A stretch of DNA of 64,000 nt from Ryuthela nishihirai (GCA_038380435.1 JAWZYU010000013.1:9809901-9873900), one strand, 5' to 3'; shown: positions 1 to 8,951, counted from the first letter of the stretch. Notes: generated from the sequence alone by a model not told the origin. Made by a program: numbers and translations.

Positions 1-287
1 TGATTCCCGATCCGTCTGTAATTGTAACACTTTATCGGTTTAAAACAGGGAATCAGCCAATCCGTTAGAGGCAACGGCATTTCCACGTGCATTGTCAAGT
101 AAATCTTTTCTTTGGATTTAAACACAGGACCGTTAGTCACTATCTTGTTACTGGGCTTATAGCGCACTTCGGCAGAAACAACTTCATTTTCGGTGTATAA
201 TTTGTAGCAATCTATAAAATAGTTTAAAGATGTGTTCTCACAAATTAATAGAGTTATAAAAGGAACATCCTCTTTACCATTATTCAT
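1..287 (-). CDS. Partial viral gene, 3' part off the window edge, unknown function
   Basis: Reading the minus strand from an ATG at 285-287 gives about 95 uninterrupted codons that run off the left edge, so only the N-terminal part of the protein is present. It begins MNNGKEDVPFITLLICENTS. It has no obvious membrane segment or domain motif, and I do not recognise it. It is divergent from the helicase, with only 21 bp between the two start codons, so the two genes must share a very short promoter region. AT-rich codon use matches the neighbouring viral genes. That it is real rests on the open frame, the tight head-to-head spacing and the absence of a competing plus-strand frame. Confidence 0.6.
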   Translation of the reverse strand, partial: MNNGKEDVPFITLLICENTSLNYFIDCYKLYTENEVVSAEVRYKPSNKIVTNGPVFKSKEKIYLTMHVEMPLPLTDWLIPCFKPIKCYNYRRIGN

Positions 288-308
288 TCTAAAGAATATT
301 GAAACGAG

Positions 309-1571
309 ATGACCACTTATACAAGTGCAAAGTCGTGTATCGTTGACATGTATGAATTTATTCCTATATTCAATACAGTTGGGTTCAATAAACATTTTGA
401 GAAATTAAACGAAGACCAAAAGCAAATTGTCGCTTTAATTAACGGCTGGTTCAAAGATAAATGTAACGCTATTTGTTTATTGAGCGGAGCCCCCGGTACT
501 GGTAAAACGTATGCTGTATTGAACACTCTGGATCTCGTCAAATGTGAGTGTCTTAAATTAGCACCCACAAAGAAGGTAGCCAACAGCATCGGAGGGAAAA
601 CTTTACACAGCGCCTTTACAATTCCTTACGATAAGGGATCTGCCCTAGAGAAAATATATACAGAATCAGAAACGATTGAAAACAATGAAAAATATGTCGA
701 ATTATGCCAGGAATTGAGTAAAAGCTTACACAAAACATTTTATACAAATTCATTTAACCCCGGGGTCATAGATATCGTCTACATTGACGAAATTGGAATG
801 ATACCCTTTTGGTTTACACATCAGATCATCCACTATTTTATAACGCTGAAACCTAATACGCTATTCATCTTTAGCGGAGACAAGTTTCAATTACAGCCCA
901 TTCGCTGTAAATATAATGCATTCGATGTATATTATCCCATAAAAACTTTCTTGATAGAATTAGGAACGAATAATCGTTTCACCAGAGAATACAACGAATT
1001 AATAATCCAGATTAAAAGGTGCGTAGTGGATAAAAATAGTCCTCAACTGATACACTTGATTAAACAGAATTATAAAATGGTTAATGAGTTAAGCGATGAA
1101 ATGTTAGAAAATTGTAGCGCCATATTAGCCTATAGAAATTGTACAGTAGACAAATACAATAAAATGTATCTAAAACACTTCCCCGGTAAAAAACTAACCA
1201 TTCCCAAAATACTAAAAGACGTGGCTTACATTAATGGCGCTTTAAAAGTTAAACCCAACTGCTTATTAATCACCACTAAAACCTGCGAACTCGCCAATGG
1301 AACCAAGGTGGTTTACGAAAGCTTTGATCAACACAATGACAAGCTGGTGGTCAAAAACGAATGCGGTCTGTTTTTCAAATTGTCCAGATGCTATGGCCAG
1401 TTTCCTGTAAAATTGGGATTTGCAGTTACCATACATCGTTACCAGGGTGAAACGATCAATGGAAACATATTTATAGATTTCGATAAAAAATGCGATTTCC
1501 ATTTGATTTACACCGCTCTCAGTAGAGTAAAGTCGTGCGATCAAATATTGGGAATAATGAACTTGGAATAA
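309..1571 (+). CDS. SF1 DNA helicase, Pif1/RecD-like (viral 'helicase 2' type)
   Basis: The 420-aa protein carries the ordered motifs of a superfamily 1 helicase. These are Walker A GAPGTGKT (60-67), motif Ia with APTKKVANSI (85-94), Walker B YIDE (158-161), the Q-containing motif III GDKFQLQPI (190-198), motif V TIHRYQGETI (374-383) and motif VI YTALSRV (401-407). This is the Pif1/RecD pattern: an ATP-driven 5'-3' DNA translocase acting in replication or recombination. Nudiviruses and hytrosaviruses carry such a second helicase besides the large replicative one, and about 420 aa is a plausible compact length. Walker and arginine-finger motifs are intact, so the protein could be active. The last codons lie in a short repeat (AATAATGAACTTGG units, 1555-1599) that also duplicates the stop codon. 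Helicase identity is firm; the virus-family assignment is inference. Confidence 0.9.
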   Translation: MTTYTSAKSCIVDMYEFIPIFNTVGFNKHFEKLNEDQKQIVALINGWFKDKCNAICLLSGAPGTGKTYAVLNTLDLVKCECLKLAPTKKVANSIGGKTLHSAFTIPYDKGSALEKIYTESETIENNEKYVELCQELSKSLHKTFYTNSFNPGVIDIVYIDEIGMIPFWFTHQIIHYFITLKPNTLFIFSGDKFQLQPIRCKYNAFDVYYPIKTFLIELGTNNRFTREYNELIIQIKRCVVDKNSPQLIHLIKQNYKMVNELSDEMLENCSAILAYRNCTVDKYNKMYLKHFPGKKLTIPKILKDVAYINGALKVKPNCLLITTKTCELANGTKVVYESFDQHNDKLVVKNECGLFFKLSRCYGQFPVKLGFAVTIHRYQGETINGNIFIDFDKKCDFHLIYTALSRVKSCDQILGIMNLE

Positions 1572-1599
1572 TGAACTTGGAATAATGAACTTGGAATAA
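1555..1599 (+). repeat. Short direct repeat spanning the helicase stop codon
   Basis: A 14-15 bp unit with the core AATAATGAACTTGG occurs three times and breaks off in a partial fourth copy. The first copy encodes the helicase C-terminus and stop, and the others form the spacer to the next gene. It looks like slippage that copied the gene end downstream, a pattern also seen after the nuclease gene at 22178-22300. Confidence 0.8.
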
Positions 1600-1607
1600 T
1601 TAAGATC

Positions 1608-2129
1608 ATGGAATACTATATTGCTATGAGCGAAATAATATGTCAAACAGCGATGGCATTCACTTATTATTTATTGGTTAAACACGAATATGATGAAATT
1701 CCACATCTAAGGTTAATTCAGAAAACTAACAATATCATACTCAATGATAAGTTTAGAAATATGCACAAACTGCGTTTTGACAAAAGAATCAGGTCTATTC
1801 CCGACCTTTACACTCAACGCTATTATCCCGGCATACATAGAGTCGATTTCACATTAAATGCGATCAGTGAAAATTTAAAAGTAGAAGACATGTCTCGCAT
1901 ATTTAAATCCTTTTACAGAGACGAATATTCTAAAACAAATTATCCAATAATGGTGAAAAAAATTATTCCTTTACAACACGATTTCTCTAACTTGCACATT
2001 TCTACACTCGTACAAAATTACGATTTAATACGTCAATTAGCACCTATCAAAATAACCCTTCCCACAGACGTAAAATCAACTGTGATAAAATCAGACGAAA
2101 CCGACAACAATTCTCAAATAGGTTCTTAA
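1608..2129 (+). CDS. Unknown viral protein, paralogue of the next gene
   Basis: A 173-aa ORF. Its N-terminus, MEYYIAMSEIICQTAMAF followed by TYYLL and YEYDE-like residues, matches the N-terminus of the adjacent downstream gene (EYYIATSEIIRSMQMSF, then YYLLREYEYDEL). The two are therefore tandem duplicates. The rest has drifted: this copy ends in a Ser/Thr/Asp-rich tail. No membrane segment or catalytic motif is visible, and I do not recognise the family. A TAAG at 1601-1604 lies four bases before the ATG, as in baculovirus-type late promoters. The spacing to the next ATG is 9 bp, suggesting co-expression. Confidence 0.75.
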   Translation: MEYYIAMSEIICQTAMAFTYYLLVKHEYDEIPHLRLIQKTNNIILNDKFRNMHKLRFDKRIRSIPDLYTQRYYPGIHRVDFTLNAISENLKVEDMSRIFKSFYRDEYSKTNYPIMVKKIIPLQHDFSNLHISTLVQNYDLIRQLAPIKITLPTDVKSTVIKSDETDNNSQIGS

Positions 2130-2138
2130 AATAAGATA

Positions 2139-2678
2139 ATGGAATCAGATTTAGAATATTACATTGCCACTAGTGAGATTATCAGAAGCATGCAAATGTC
2201 ATTCATTTATTATCTATTACGAGAATATGAATATGATGAACTATACACATTTTTGATACATATTGATTTTGTGACAAAAAATAAGTTGAATCACTTGTAT
2301 GATAAGTTTTTTTACGGGCTGAAACGAACAAATGCTTTACCAATTAAGAATATTATTAAACGTAGGGAAATAAGTTCGTTCCACGTGAACCGATTAGCTG
2401 CAAATATCATTAGTAATGAATATGACTTTGAAACAGCCACTTTTAAAAGACCTTATTATAGACAAATATTTAATATGGACAATAAGGCTTTTGAAATTAT
2501 AAAAGATTATACAGACTTGGACTATTCAAACGTGCTTTATTTAGAAATAATGATCCCTAAACCCAAAGAACCAATCAAAGAAGAATTTTTTGATGCAAAA
2601 ATGGAAATTGATGATAAGAATCCTCTCAAGAGACCATCATCAGAATCGAATGATAAACTCAAAAACAAGAAAAAATAG
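2139..2678 (+). CDS. Unknown viral protein, paralogue of the preceding gene
   Basis: A 179-aa ORF related through its first 40 residues to the upstream 173-aa protein. The C-terminal 25 residues are very basic and Lys/Ser-rich (ending KLKNKKK), which could act as a nuclear-localisation or nucleic-acid-binding tail; the upstream paralogue lacks this, so the tails have diverged. TAAG at 2132-2135 precedes the ATG by three bases. Downstream is a short GCATTATTAA-type repeat (2690-2785), and then a convergent minus-strand gene. The function is not known to me. Confidence 0.75.
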   Translation: MESDLEYYIATSEIIRSMQMSFIYYLLREYEYDELYTFLIHIDFVTKNKLNHLYDKFFYGLKRTNALPIKNIIKRREISSFHVNRLAANIISNEYDFETATFKRPYYRQIFNMDNKAFEIIKDYTDLDYSNVLYLEIMIPKPKEPIKEEFFDAKMEIDDKNPLKRPSSESNDKLKNKKK

Positions 2679-2689
2679 CCATTATTGAG

Positions 2690-2785
2690 CATTAAAAATA
2701 GCCTTAGCATTATTAAATTCCTGCATTATTGAGCATTATTAAGCATTATTAAGCATTATTAAGCATTATTAAATTCCTGCATTAT
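2690..2785 (+). repeat. GCATTATTAA-type intergenic short repeat
   Basis: Units of about 10-11 bp built on GCATTATTAA or GCATTATTGA are repeated, with TTCCTGCATTATT interspersed, in the convergent gap between the 179-aa gene and the minus-strand 311-aa gene. The last units run into the stop of the minus-strand gene. No coding frame is evident. It probably arose by slippage and may act as the shared 3' region. Confidence 0.7.
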
Positions 2786-3721
2786 TTAGCATTTTGCCCA
2801 CAGTTGATTAGTAATTTTAATTAAATTTTCAGACATATTAATATTATATTTTTCAACATCGGTCTTTGGATTGAAAATACAAAATCCATTCACCACACTA
2901 ATATTACTTTGTGACCTGACTTCGTTAACATTGACTGTTTGAAAGGGTGATGCACGAATTATGTCCCATTTATTTTTCACATTTCCTAGAGAAAAGTCTA
3001 CGCAACAAATTTTATCCACGTGCCTTTGAACCAAGCTCTCAAATGCTTCTAGCATTCTGTCGGGAAAACATATGACCCAGTTTGTAACACTCAGGTTATT
3101 ATGCTTTAAAACCTCAAATATGTATAATAAATGAATGAATGCTTCGAAGCTGGTAGTCGTGTGTGACAAATCAACAACTATGTAGACTTTATTTTCGTAA
3201 AAATCTGGTAATTCTCTGTTGTATAGAGCTAGATAATCCGCATCGGGTTTAGTGGAGATTGTTTTGATCACGTGAGTTTGAGCAAAAGTTTTCCAGATAT
3301 GCGTATTTCTATGAGTGACCGAATTATCTTGGCGTTTAATTAACTCCATTGACGTTTCCACATCTTTCTGTAAATCTTGGCCGTGGTAGTAACAGACATG
3401 AGTAGTTTCGTCATCTGGAACCTGAAACAGCAAATGACTGCTAAATATAATTATTCTGGCTATATGGGAAGAACTAAATATGATGCTATCGGCTTGTGGT
3501 TCCAAATAAATTAAAAGGTCGCATTTATCAAAAGCCGTGTTAACGTGTATATTACCACTTTCGGGAAAAGAAATATATTCCGATTTTATAACTATTTCTA
3601 GCGTGGGATAATTTTCTATCAAATATCTATATAATAGTAAGGGGTTTCTTGCTAAGTTTCCAAATACTACCGATATTTTTTGTTGTAATAAAAACTTGAA
3701 AAGCTTATCGATAGAATCCAT
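2786..3721 (-). CDS. Unknown viral protein, 311 aa
   Basis: A long minus-strand ORF with ATG at 3719-3721, read away from the repeat-rich gap to its right. It is a soluble-looking alpha/beta sequence with hydrophobic strand-like stretches (around 15-35, 85-100, 175-190 and 205-225) and no transmembrane helix or signal peptide. No Walker, zinc-finger or nuclease motif is evident. Segments such as VYIVVDLSHTTTS and WVICFPDRM alternate strands and loops like a Rossmann-type fold, but that is only an impression. It converges on the 179-aa gene. Its length and codon use agree with a genuine gene; I cannot name it. Confidence 0.75.
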   Translation of the reverse strand: MDSIDKLFKFLLQQKISVVFGNLARNPLLLYRYLIENYPTLEIVIKSEYISFPESGNIHVNTAFDKCDLLIYLEPQADSIIFSSSHIARIIIFSSHLLFQVPDDETTHVCYYHGQDLQKDVETSMELIKRQDNSVTHRNTHIWKTFAQTHVIKTISTKPDADYLALYNRELPDFYENKVYIVVDLSHTTTSFEAFIHLLYIFEVLKHNNLSVTNWVICFPDRMLEAFESLVQRHVDKICCVDFSLGNVKNKWDIIRASPFQTVNVNEVRSQSNISVVNGFCIFNPKTDVEKYNINMSENLIKITNQLWAKC

Positions 3722-4313
3722 GTCCTTTATTTTTCTAAAAAACTTTTAGCAACGGCTCAGTTTGTACAGGCAAGTGGTCATAATTGTGGTTACGTCATTA
3801 TTTGGGGAAAACCCCAAAATGCCTAATGCAGCCATCCACTTGAATAACTAGTTGTTACTTATTAACTACTTATTGAATAATGAACTAACACATATAATTA
3901 ACTTTATTAAGTAATTAAATGAATCATTAACACATTTAATATTATCATGAACACTTTAGTTCCTGGGGTTTTCCTTATTATGACGTCACATCTTAATGAC
4001 TTATTAATTACAATCATTAATTAATACTTGAGTGTATCAATGCTTGAAATGATTACTTGAGTGTATCAATGCTTGAATGGCTCAGCCTCTCATGATCATA
4101 CCGTGTATGTTGGTTTTTCCGTATACATTTCCTTAATGCGGGAAAATCTCCAATAGGAAAAAAAATTTGATTCATAACTATGTTTGACTCTAACTACCAG
4201 ATATTAACACATATAGCTAGCTTTAGTGAATAAACATAAGCGAAGTAATCCCGATGAGCCGCCATTGAAACTATATACAAGAAAACTCAGCTTGAGGAAA
4301 GCTATTAAGCTAT
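3722..4313. promoter_or_regulatory. AT-rich intergenic region with an imperfect inverted repeat carrying CRE-like sites
   Basis: There is no credible ORF in 590 bp. GTTACGTCATTATTTGGGG followed by AAAACCCC (about 3787-3818) recurs inverted at about 3963-3990 as GGGGTTTTCCTTATTATGACGTCAC. Each arm thus pairs a GACGTCA/TACGTCA element with a GGGG-AAAA-CCCC-type box, and the arms enclose about 145 bp of nearly pure AT. Two direct copies of ACTTGAGTGTATCAATGCTTGAA follow at about 4027-4075. Baculovirus hr elements, which are origins and enhancers, contain palindromes with CRE-like sites, so a replication or enhancer role is possible. It also lies upstream of the 311-aa gene. The function is inference. 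Confidence 0.5.
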
Positions 4314-4337
4314 ATGTCCTGTGATACTGCCATCCTT

Positions 4338-4706
4338 TATGGTCCCAACCGTCCATTAAGCCGTGGTCCTAACCGTCCATTAAGCCGTGGTCCCAACCGC
4401 CGCCCATTAAGCCGTGGTCCCAACCGCCGCCCATTAAGCCGTGGTCCCAACCACTGTCTATTAAGCCGTGGTCCCAACCGCCGTCCATTAAGCCGTGGTC
4501 CCAACCGTCCATTAAGCCGTGGTCCCAACCACTGTCTATTAAGCCGTGGTCCCAACCATCCATTAAGCCGTGGTCCCAACCATCCATTAAGCCGTGGTCC
4601 CAACCATCCATTAAGCCGTGGTCCCAACCGTCCATTAAGCCGTGGTCCCAACCGCTGTCTATTAAGCCGTGGTCCTAACCGTCCATTAAGCCGTGGTCCC
4701 AACCGC
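4338..4706. repeat. 24/27-bp tandem array (CCATTAAGCCGTGGTCCCAACC)
   Basis: About fourteen units of CCATTAAGCCGTGGTCCCAACC with a variable 2-5 bp insert (CG, CGCCG, ACTGT). Because the unit length is a multiple of three, both strands stay open (Gly-Pro-Asn-Arg repeats on plus, Leu-Gly-Pro-Arg on minus), but no unique coding sequence extends on either side. I treat it as non-coding repeat, downstream of the first family gene. It is noticeably more GC-rich than its surroundings. At 4783-4792 a TATAAAAAG lies on the plus strand with no plus-strand gene behind it. Confidence 0.85.
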
Positions 4707-4852
4707 TTTCTATTAGATGAAATCTCCGTGTGCACCCCCCTCCATAGTGCTTGATCACCCCCTATGAGATACTCCCGTGAGCGTATAAAAAGAACCTCCT
4801 TCCGTGTACAAACACTAGTAGATCTCCCTTCAACCCATAAAGTACAACTCCA

Positions 4853-5656
4853 TTATTTTAAATATTTATTACACATGTATAGTAAATCATTATAAATATG
4901 ATCAATCAAAATTTCACAATCAATTTCACCAATTTCATAATTATCAATTTCATAAACAATTCGATAATTAAACCATTTAGCTAATATCTCCAAGTTTAAT
5001 GCATTAATTGCTTCATAGTAATATCGATCAAGATCATCCGTATTCATAAACAAACAAACATTTAAAACGCCACCGTGATGAACAATTCCACAAGCACAAA
5101 CTTTTGCAGGACATTTATCTAAAATATAATACGTAACTTGAATAATTATGCATTGTTTTAATAAATTCCATACACTATCTCCATCTTTATAATTTGGGGG
5201 AAATAATTTGCTGTGACAAAACAAAAAACTTTGTTTATAATTCTCCCAGTATCTATAATATTTGGAATATTCATATTTTATGAGTAAACATAATTTTTTA
5301 AAATTAGAAATTCCAATAATTCTAGAAAAATGATTGCAATTTTGTTTCAAAAGAATTTTATCTTTAAAAATATCACTTGTTAAAAAAGTACCTTGGTTTA
5401 GTTCATTGTTTATTATTAAAATATCCCCTTCAACACCTTTACCTATATTAATTTGAGAGCTAAATTCTTGATAACGAAGGTTATCTAAATCAAAACACAA
5501 TAGTCTATATAATTTAAACCATTCATCAGTTGTCAATTGAACATATTGGCCATCATTATTTATCAATTGAACATATTCTCCTCCCTCCAATTTTTCCCCA
5601 TCACTTGATGTATCGCAAAAGTTACAATTTATATTAAACCCTAGAGAAATGGACAT
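4853..5656 (-). CDS. Four-member viral paralogue family, member A (267 aa)
   Basis: The frame is open to 5758, but the ATG at 5654-5656 (protein begins MSISLGFNINCNFCD) is preferred. A TATATAAAG lies about 41 bp upstream of it, and it gives 267 aa, the length of its three relatives. Shared features are an N-terminal C-x2-C (residues 13-16), a DEWFKLYRLL-type segment near residue 50, a central VWNLLKQCIIIQ segment, a Cys-rich stretch (CPAKVCAC) and a C-terminal amphipathic ILIDHIYNDLLYMCN. It has no signal peptide or membrane helix. The role is unknown; a cytosolic or nuclear regulatory or structural protein of lineage-specific expansion fits. Tandem repeats lie both upstream (5720-5960) and downstream (4338-4706). 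Confidence 0.75.
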   Translation of the reverse strand: MSISLGFNINCNFCDTSSDGEKLEGGEYVQLINNDGQYVQLTTDEWFKLYRLLCFDLDNLRYQEFSSQINIGKGVEGDILIINNELNQGTFLTSDIFKDKILLKQNCNHFSRIIGISNFKKLCLLIKYEYSKYYRYWENYKQSFLFCHSKLFPPNYKDGDSVWNLLKQCIIIQVTYYILDKCPAKVCACGIVHHGGVLNVCLFMNTDDLDRYYYEAINALNLEILAKWFNYRIVYEIDNYEIGEIDCEILIDHIYNDLLYMCNKYLK

Positions 5657-5688
5657 GTTTTTAACTAAAAACTCATTAAATATCACCT

Positions 5689-5697
5689 CTTTATATA
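5689..5697 (-). promoter_or_regulatory. TATA box for family member A
   Basis: TATATAAAG on the minus strand lies 32-41 bp upstream of the ATG at 5656. It decides the start: the longer frame begun at 5758 would place the TATA box inside the coding region. Confidence 0.55.
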
Positions 5698-5719
5698 AAC
5701 ATTTACAAATTACTACAAA

Positions 5720-5960
5720 TGCATTTAACTTTATGCAAGGGACACTCAACTTTACCAATAATTCACCCTACTTTACGCAAGGGGCACTCAACTTTACCAA
5801 TAATTCACTCTACTTTACGCAAGAGACACGCAACTTTACCAATAATTCACCCTACTTTACGCAAAGGGCATTTACGCAAGAGGCACTCAACTTTACCAAT
5901 AATTCACCCTACTTTACCTCAAACTCACCCCACCTTACCTCAAGCTCAACTAACCCCACT
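5720..5960. repeat. 39-42 bp tandem array upstream of member A
   Basis: Five or so units of CTTTACCAATAATTCACCC followed by TACTTTACGCAAGGGGCACTCAA, with truncated units at the right end. The plus strand is open through it (Asn-Phe-Thr-Asn-Asn-Ser repeats) but joins no unique coding sequence, so I read it as regulatory or neutral repeat in the gap between the start of member A and the stop of member B. Confidence 0.75.
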
Positions 5961-5980
5961 TCAATAATTTCACCCCCGAT

Positions 5981-6799
5981 TTACACCTCCGTTTCACAAA
6001 CATTACTCAATTCTACATATATTTCTTGTAATAAAAGTTTATAGTTTATGGTAGCAATAAATTTCAAAAGTTGATTAATACATTCTAATTTTGCCACTTC
6101 CTCATAAAATTTCTGTGCGAGATCAGATAAATTAAAATTATAAACAGCCCTGTAATATTTAGTAATGTCGCATGGGTAGAATGAATGACAAGTGTGCATA
6201 TCTTGCGCACGTTCATTGTTAACACATCCCTCGCATCCCCTCTTCATATCAATTGTCATTCTCCCATATATTTTAAATTTAAGCAATTCCTTTAATATGA
6301 ATAAAATTTTTGAATTATTCAAGTTTACATCCATAGAATGATATTTCATAATCTTTATATAATTTTCAACATATAAAGGAAATAAGTTTTCAAATCTTTT
6401 ACAAAGTATGAAATAAGAAAGTTCATTGCACGTTTTTTTCAGAGATTTAAACTGCTCTAAATCGAAACAAATAAGCTGTCTAAATTCATTCTCTTTATTC
6501 CCGTATAACAACAACATACCAGATGCATTAATTATTACAAATTTTTGAAAACCAAAGCAACTTTCAATTGAATCGTAATTTAATAGTATTTTATTTAATT
6601 TAAAATACTCATTAACATGCATTTTAAAGTTATTTTCAGATATTTCAAACTCTACAAAACCGTTACATATTTTACACTGAATTCCACACATCATGGGAAA
6701 TATATATTCCTTTTTATCATCGAAATATAAGTCCTCATCAGAATCACTGTCACTGGTTGATATTATCTCTCCCATACTACCACTGTCGTCACTATACAT
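5981..6799 (-). CDS. Four-member viral paralogue family, member B (272 aa, most diverged)
   Basis: The protein opens with an acidic Ser/Asp-rich stretch (MYSDDSGSMGEIISTSDSDS) absent from the relatives. Then comes CGIQCKIC (a C-x3-C-x2-C group), the family segment VNEYFKLNKILL, a central LFILKELLKFK in place of the W-x3-RQC motif, a Cys-rich patch (CEGCVNNERAQDMHTC) and the closing LLLQEIYVELSNVCE. The shared order of segments and similar length support homology, although identity is low. It shares a 62-bp divergent promoter, containing an alternating TA run at about 6829-6837, with the plus-strand membrane-protein gene. The acidic head could be a protein-interaction tail; function unknown. 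Confidence 0.7.
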   Translation of the reverse strand: MYSDDSGSMGEIISTSDSDSDEDLYFDDKKEYIFPMMCGIQCKICNGFVEFEISENNFKMHVNEYFKLNKILLNYDSIESCFGFQKFVIINASGMLLLYGNKENEFRQLICFDLEQFKSLKKTCNELSYFILCKRFENLFPLYVENYIKIMKYHSMDVNLNNSKILFILKELLKFKIYGRMTIDMKRGCEGCVNNERAQDMHTCHSFYPCDITKYYRAVYNFNLSDLAQKFYEEVAKLECINQLLKFIATINYKLLLQEIYVELSNVCETEV

Positions 6800-6861
6800 G
6801 ATTCTTCACCTTTATACGGGGTGCGATATATATATATCCATACAGTAAAAAATCTTTTTAA

Positions 6862-7782
6862 ATGGATTCAACACTATTTGAAAACATCCTCGAAGAAATT
6901 TGTGTGAATGCGAGAGTAATAAGTAATTTTTTATCGTCATACACATACATTGACGATGAAACTAAAAGTAACATTCAATCACTAAATAAAATATTTAGAA
7001 GGTGGGAAAATTTAAACTATTACGCAAAAGTGTTCATGTTTACGTTTCTTATTATATGTTTTATAAATACATCAACAGGTAACGAACAATTAATGTTATG
7101 CTTATATTTTTTCATAATACTTTACGATTTTATATTTATGAGAAATGTCGAATCGATAATAGCAAATATTCCTAAAGAAAATTTGAAAATGATTAAGATT
7201 AAAATAAAACAAACTTTATTCATTAATAAAAACATCTCACAATCTACTCTAAAGGGGATTTCGTTTCTCTTTCAGCTCGAAGAGGAAAAATCCTCGAAAT
7301 TTCAAAATATCTCGAAGCTTCTGCTAAAATATTTAATTACTGCACTTGAAGAGTTCTTAATCGGAATTGTAATTTTTGCTTTTCTCAATTTAGTACATTA
7401 TACAAAACAAGACATTTTTTATGTTACCCTCATAATGTTTACTGTACTAAAAATCGTATTTTGGAAATATTCCAACTATTTTGCAATATCATCTGCATAT
7501 TTACTAAGACATATTTACGAAGATTCTGAAACTATTAATAGATGGCTAGAATTATCAACTATTAGGACTTTAAGTTTTTATAGAAATTTAAGTTTAGTTA
7601 GATGCATTTTAAAAGAATTTCCCGAAAGTAAACAATTCGAGAAACAACTCGAGAAACAACTCGAGGAACAATTCGAGGAAAACAATCTAACTAGAGCAAT
7701 GGCTGTTTTTTTAGTGATAAAACGAAGAAAATTATTGGAAAAATATATTGACGAAAGATCTGACAACGCTGAAGGGGTATGA
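6862..7782 (+). CDS. Four-pass membrane protein of unknown function (306 aa)
   Basis: Hydrophobic segments at residues about 55-70, 76-93, 158-178 and 184-202 suggest four membrane spans arranged as two hairpins around a basic loop (110-150). The C-terminal third is soluble, with an EKQLEKQLEEQFEE charged repeat near 257-272 likely to form a short helix or coiled coil; the matching DNA (CGAGAAACAACT units, 7638-7680) is itself a small tandem repeat. It is divergent from family member B. It is not recognised as a known per os infectivity factor or envelope protein. It could be an envelope or nuclear-membrane protein; that is inference from topology only. Confidence 0.75.
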   Translation: MDSTLFENILEEICVNARVISNFLSSYTYIDDETKSNIQSLNKIFRRWENLNYYAKVFMFTFLIICFINTSTGNEQLMLCLYFFIILYDFIFMRNVESIIANIPKENLKMIKIKIKQTLFINKNISQSTLKGISFLFQLEEEKSSKFQNISKLLLKYLITALEEFLIGIVIFAFLNLVHYTKQDIFYVTLIMFTVLKIVFWKYSNYFAISSAYLLRHIYEDSETINRWLELSTIRTLSFYRNLSLVRCILKEFPESKQFEKQLEKQLEEQFEENNLTRAMAVFLVIKRRKLLEKYIDERSDNAEGV

Positions 7783-8147
7783 CAAAATGTAGCCTTTGAT
7801 AGACAATGAAGCACACGCTCCTAGGTAACACCAGATATTAACCCCTTCCTCTGTAAATTCTTCAAAAGGGGAAAAAAGAGCGTTGAAACAAATTCTCTAT
7901 AACACTGTGTGCTTGTGGCCGTTTAGATCCTGGGCTTCTAAGCACCTTCGGACGGCTGCAATCTTACTAGTGTTAATGGAGGGCAAGAGTTAGAAACAAA
8001 CGCTTCAAGTCCATTTTAAAGCCTCTATGGACTTGTTCTCGGTTAGACCACCCATTACTACTTGAAGACGTATAGCAATCAGCTGAAAGCTCCACAATCA
8101 GCTACGCCCTCTTTTACTGAAGCTGTCAATATCCATCCTTCCAATTT
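7783..8147. other. Non-coding gap of mixed composition
   Basis: No ORF or repeat of note. It is less AT-rich than the flanking genes (for example GGACGGCTGCAATC and TCAGCTACGCCC), so it may be a foreign insertion or a transcript leader. Nothing in it identifies an element. Confidence 0.4.
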
Positions 8148-8951
8148 TTATTCATCATATAAAGTACAAAATATATCTTCATAAACTTCCTCTAACAAAG
8201 CCTTCCAATTTTTATTATTTATAAATTTAAAAAGATAGGGAAGACAATTCATATCCACCACAAGCGTATAAACCCAATCTGCAAACGTTTTCAATTCTAA
8301 ATCGTACATTATTTTAGCATATAACGGAACATTTAAATAGCAAACATTCAAATAATTATCGTTAGGAATATCTCGTGATTCACGCTTAAAGAACAATTCC
8401 ATATCACGTAATACATTAATTATTAAGCATTGTCTAAATATTGTCCATAATTTTGTTTCGGGAGACATTTCGTCATCAATTACAGCGGGACAATTTTTTG
8501 CATAACGAATAAACAAAGAATATTTAAATTCATTTAAAGGCTCGACACTATTTTCGTCACAAATAATATCAGATCTAGTAATTAAATTTGGAAACTCTTT
8601 GAATTTTAAGAGCATTATATCATACAAGATAATTTCATAACCCCCATTCAAAGTCTTTAATTGTTCTTCATTTAGGTAGACGGCATTTGTAGTTCCCAAT
8701 GGACGTCTACTTTTCCTGATGAGCAAGCCCCGTTTAAAGGGTAAAACAATGACTAACGCGTGCATAGAAATATCAAATTCAGTATATTGAGTGCATATAT
8801 CAAAAGATTTCAATAACCCCAGAAACTCGAGCCATTCTTTCATTGACAAATTGATTTTACTACGTTCGTCTCCGTCACAAACCATAATTTCCCAATAATA
8901 TTCATCGTTATGAAACGAAATTAAACCATCATTGGGTATGTGATATTCCAT
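8148..8951 (-). CDS. Four-member viral paralogue family, member C (267 aa)
   Basis: The protein is closest to member D. Shared landmarks are a MEYHIPNDG start (MVYSIPFGE in D), MKEWLEFLGLL, a basic KRGLLIRKSRR stretch matching GLVIKRNK in D, a D-I-x-L-L-K-F-K-E-F-P segment, LWTIFRQCLIIN with a following RD, an LNVCYL stretch, and ALLEEVYEDIFCT at the end. It lacks the N-terminal Cys pair seen in A, B and D. It has no membrane helix. Its start abuts the large 19-bp tandem array (8977-9727), which must therefore contain or flank its promoter. Function unknown. Confidence 0.8.
   Translation of the reverse strand: MEYHIPNDGLISFHNDEYYWEIMVCDGDERSKINLSMKEWLEFLGLLKSFDICTQYTEFDISMHALVIVLPFKRGLLIRKSRRPLGTTNAVYLNEEQLKTLNGGYEIILYDIMLLKFKEFPNLITRSDIICDENSVEPLNEFKYSLFIRYAKNCPAVIDDEMSPETKLWTIFRQCLIINVLRDMELFFKRESRDIPNDNYLNVCYLNVPLYAKIMYDLELKTFADWVYTLVVDMNCLPYLFKFINNKNWKALLEEVYEDIFCTLYDE

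Noticed and set aside
4314..4754. Gly-Pro-Asn-Arg repeat proteins on both strands
   Set aside because: The array unit is 24 or 27 bp, so all frames tend to stay open on both strands; no unique coding sequence is attached.
5649..6044. Plus-strand 131-codon Asn/Thr-rich frame
   Set aside because: It consists mostly of the 5720-5960 array and overlaps the starts and ends of two better supported minus-strand genes.
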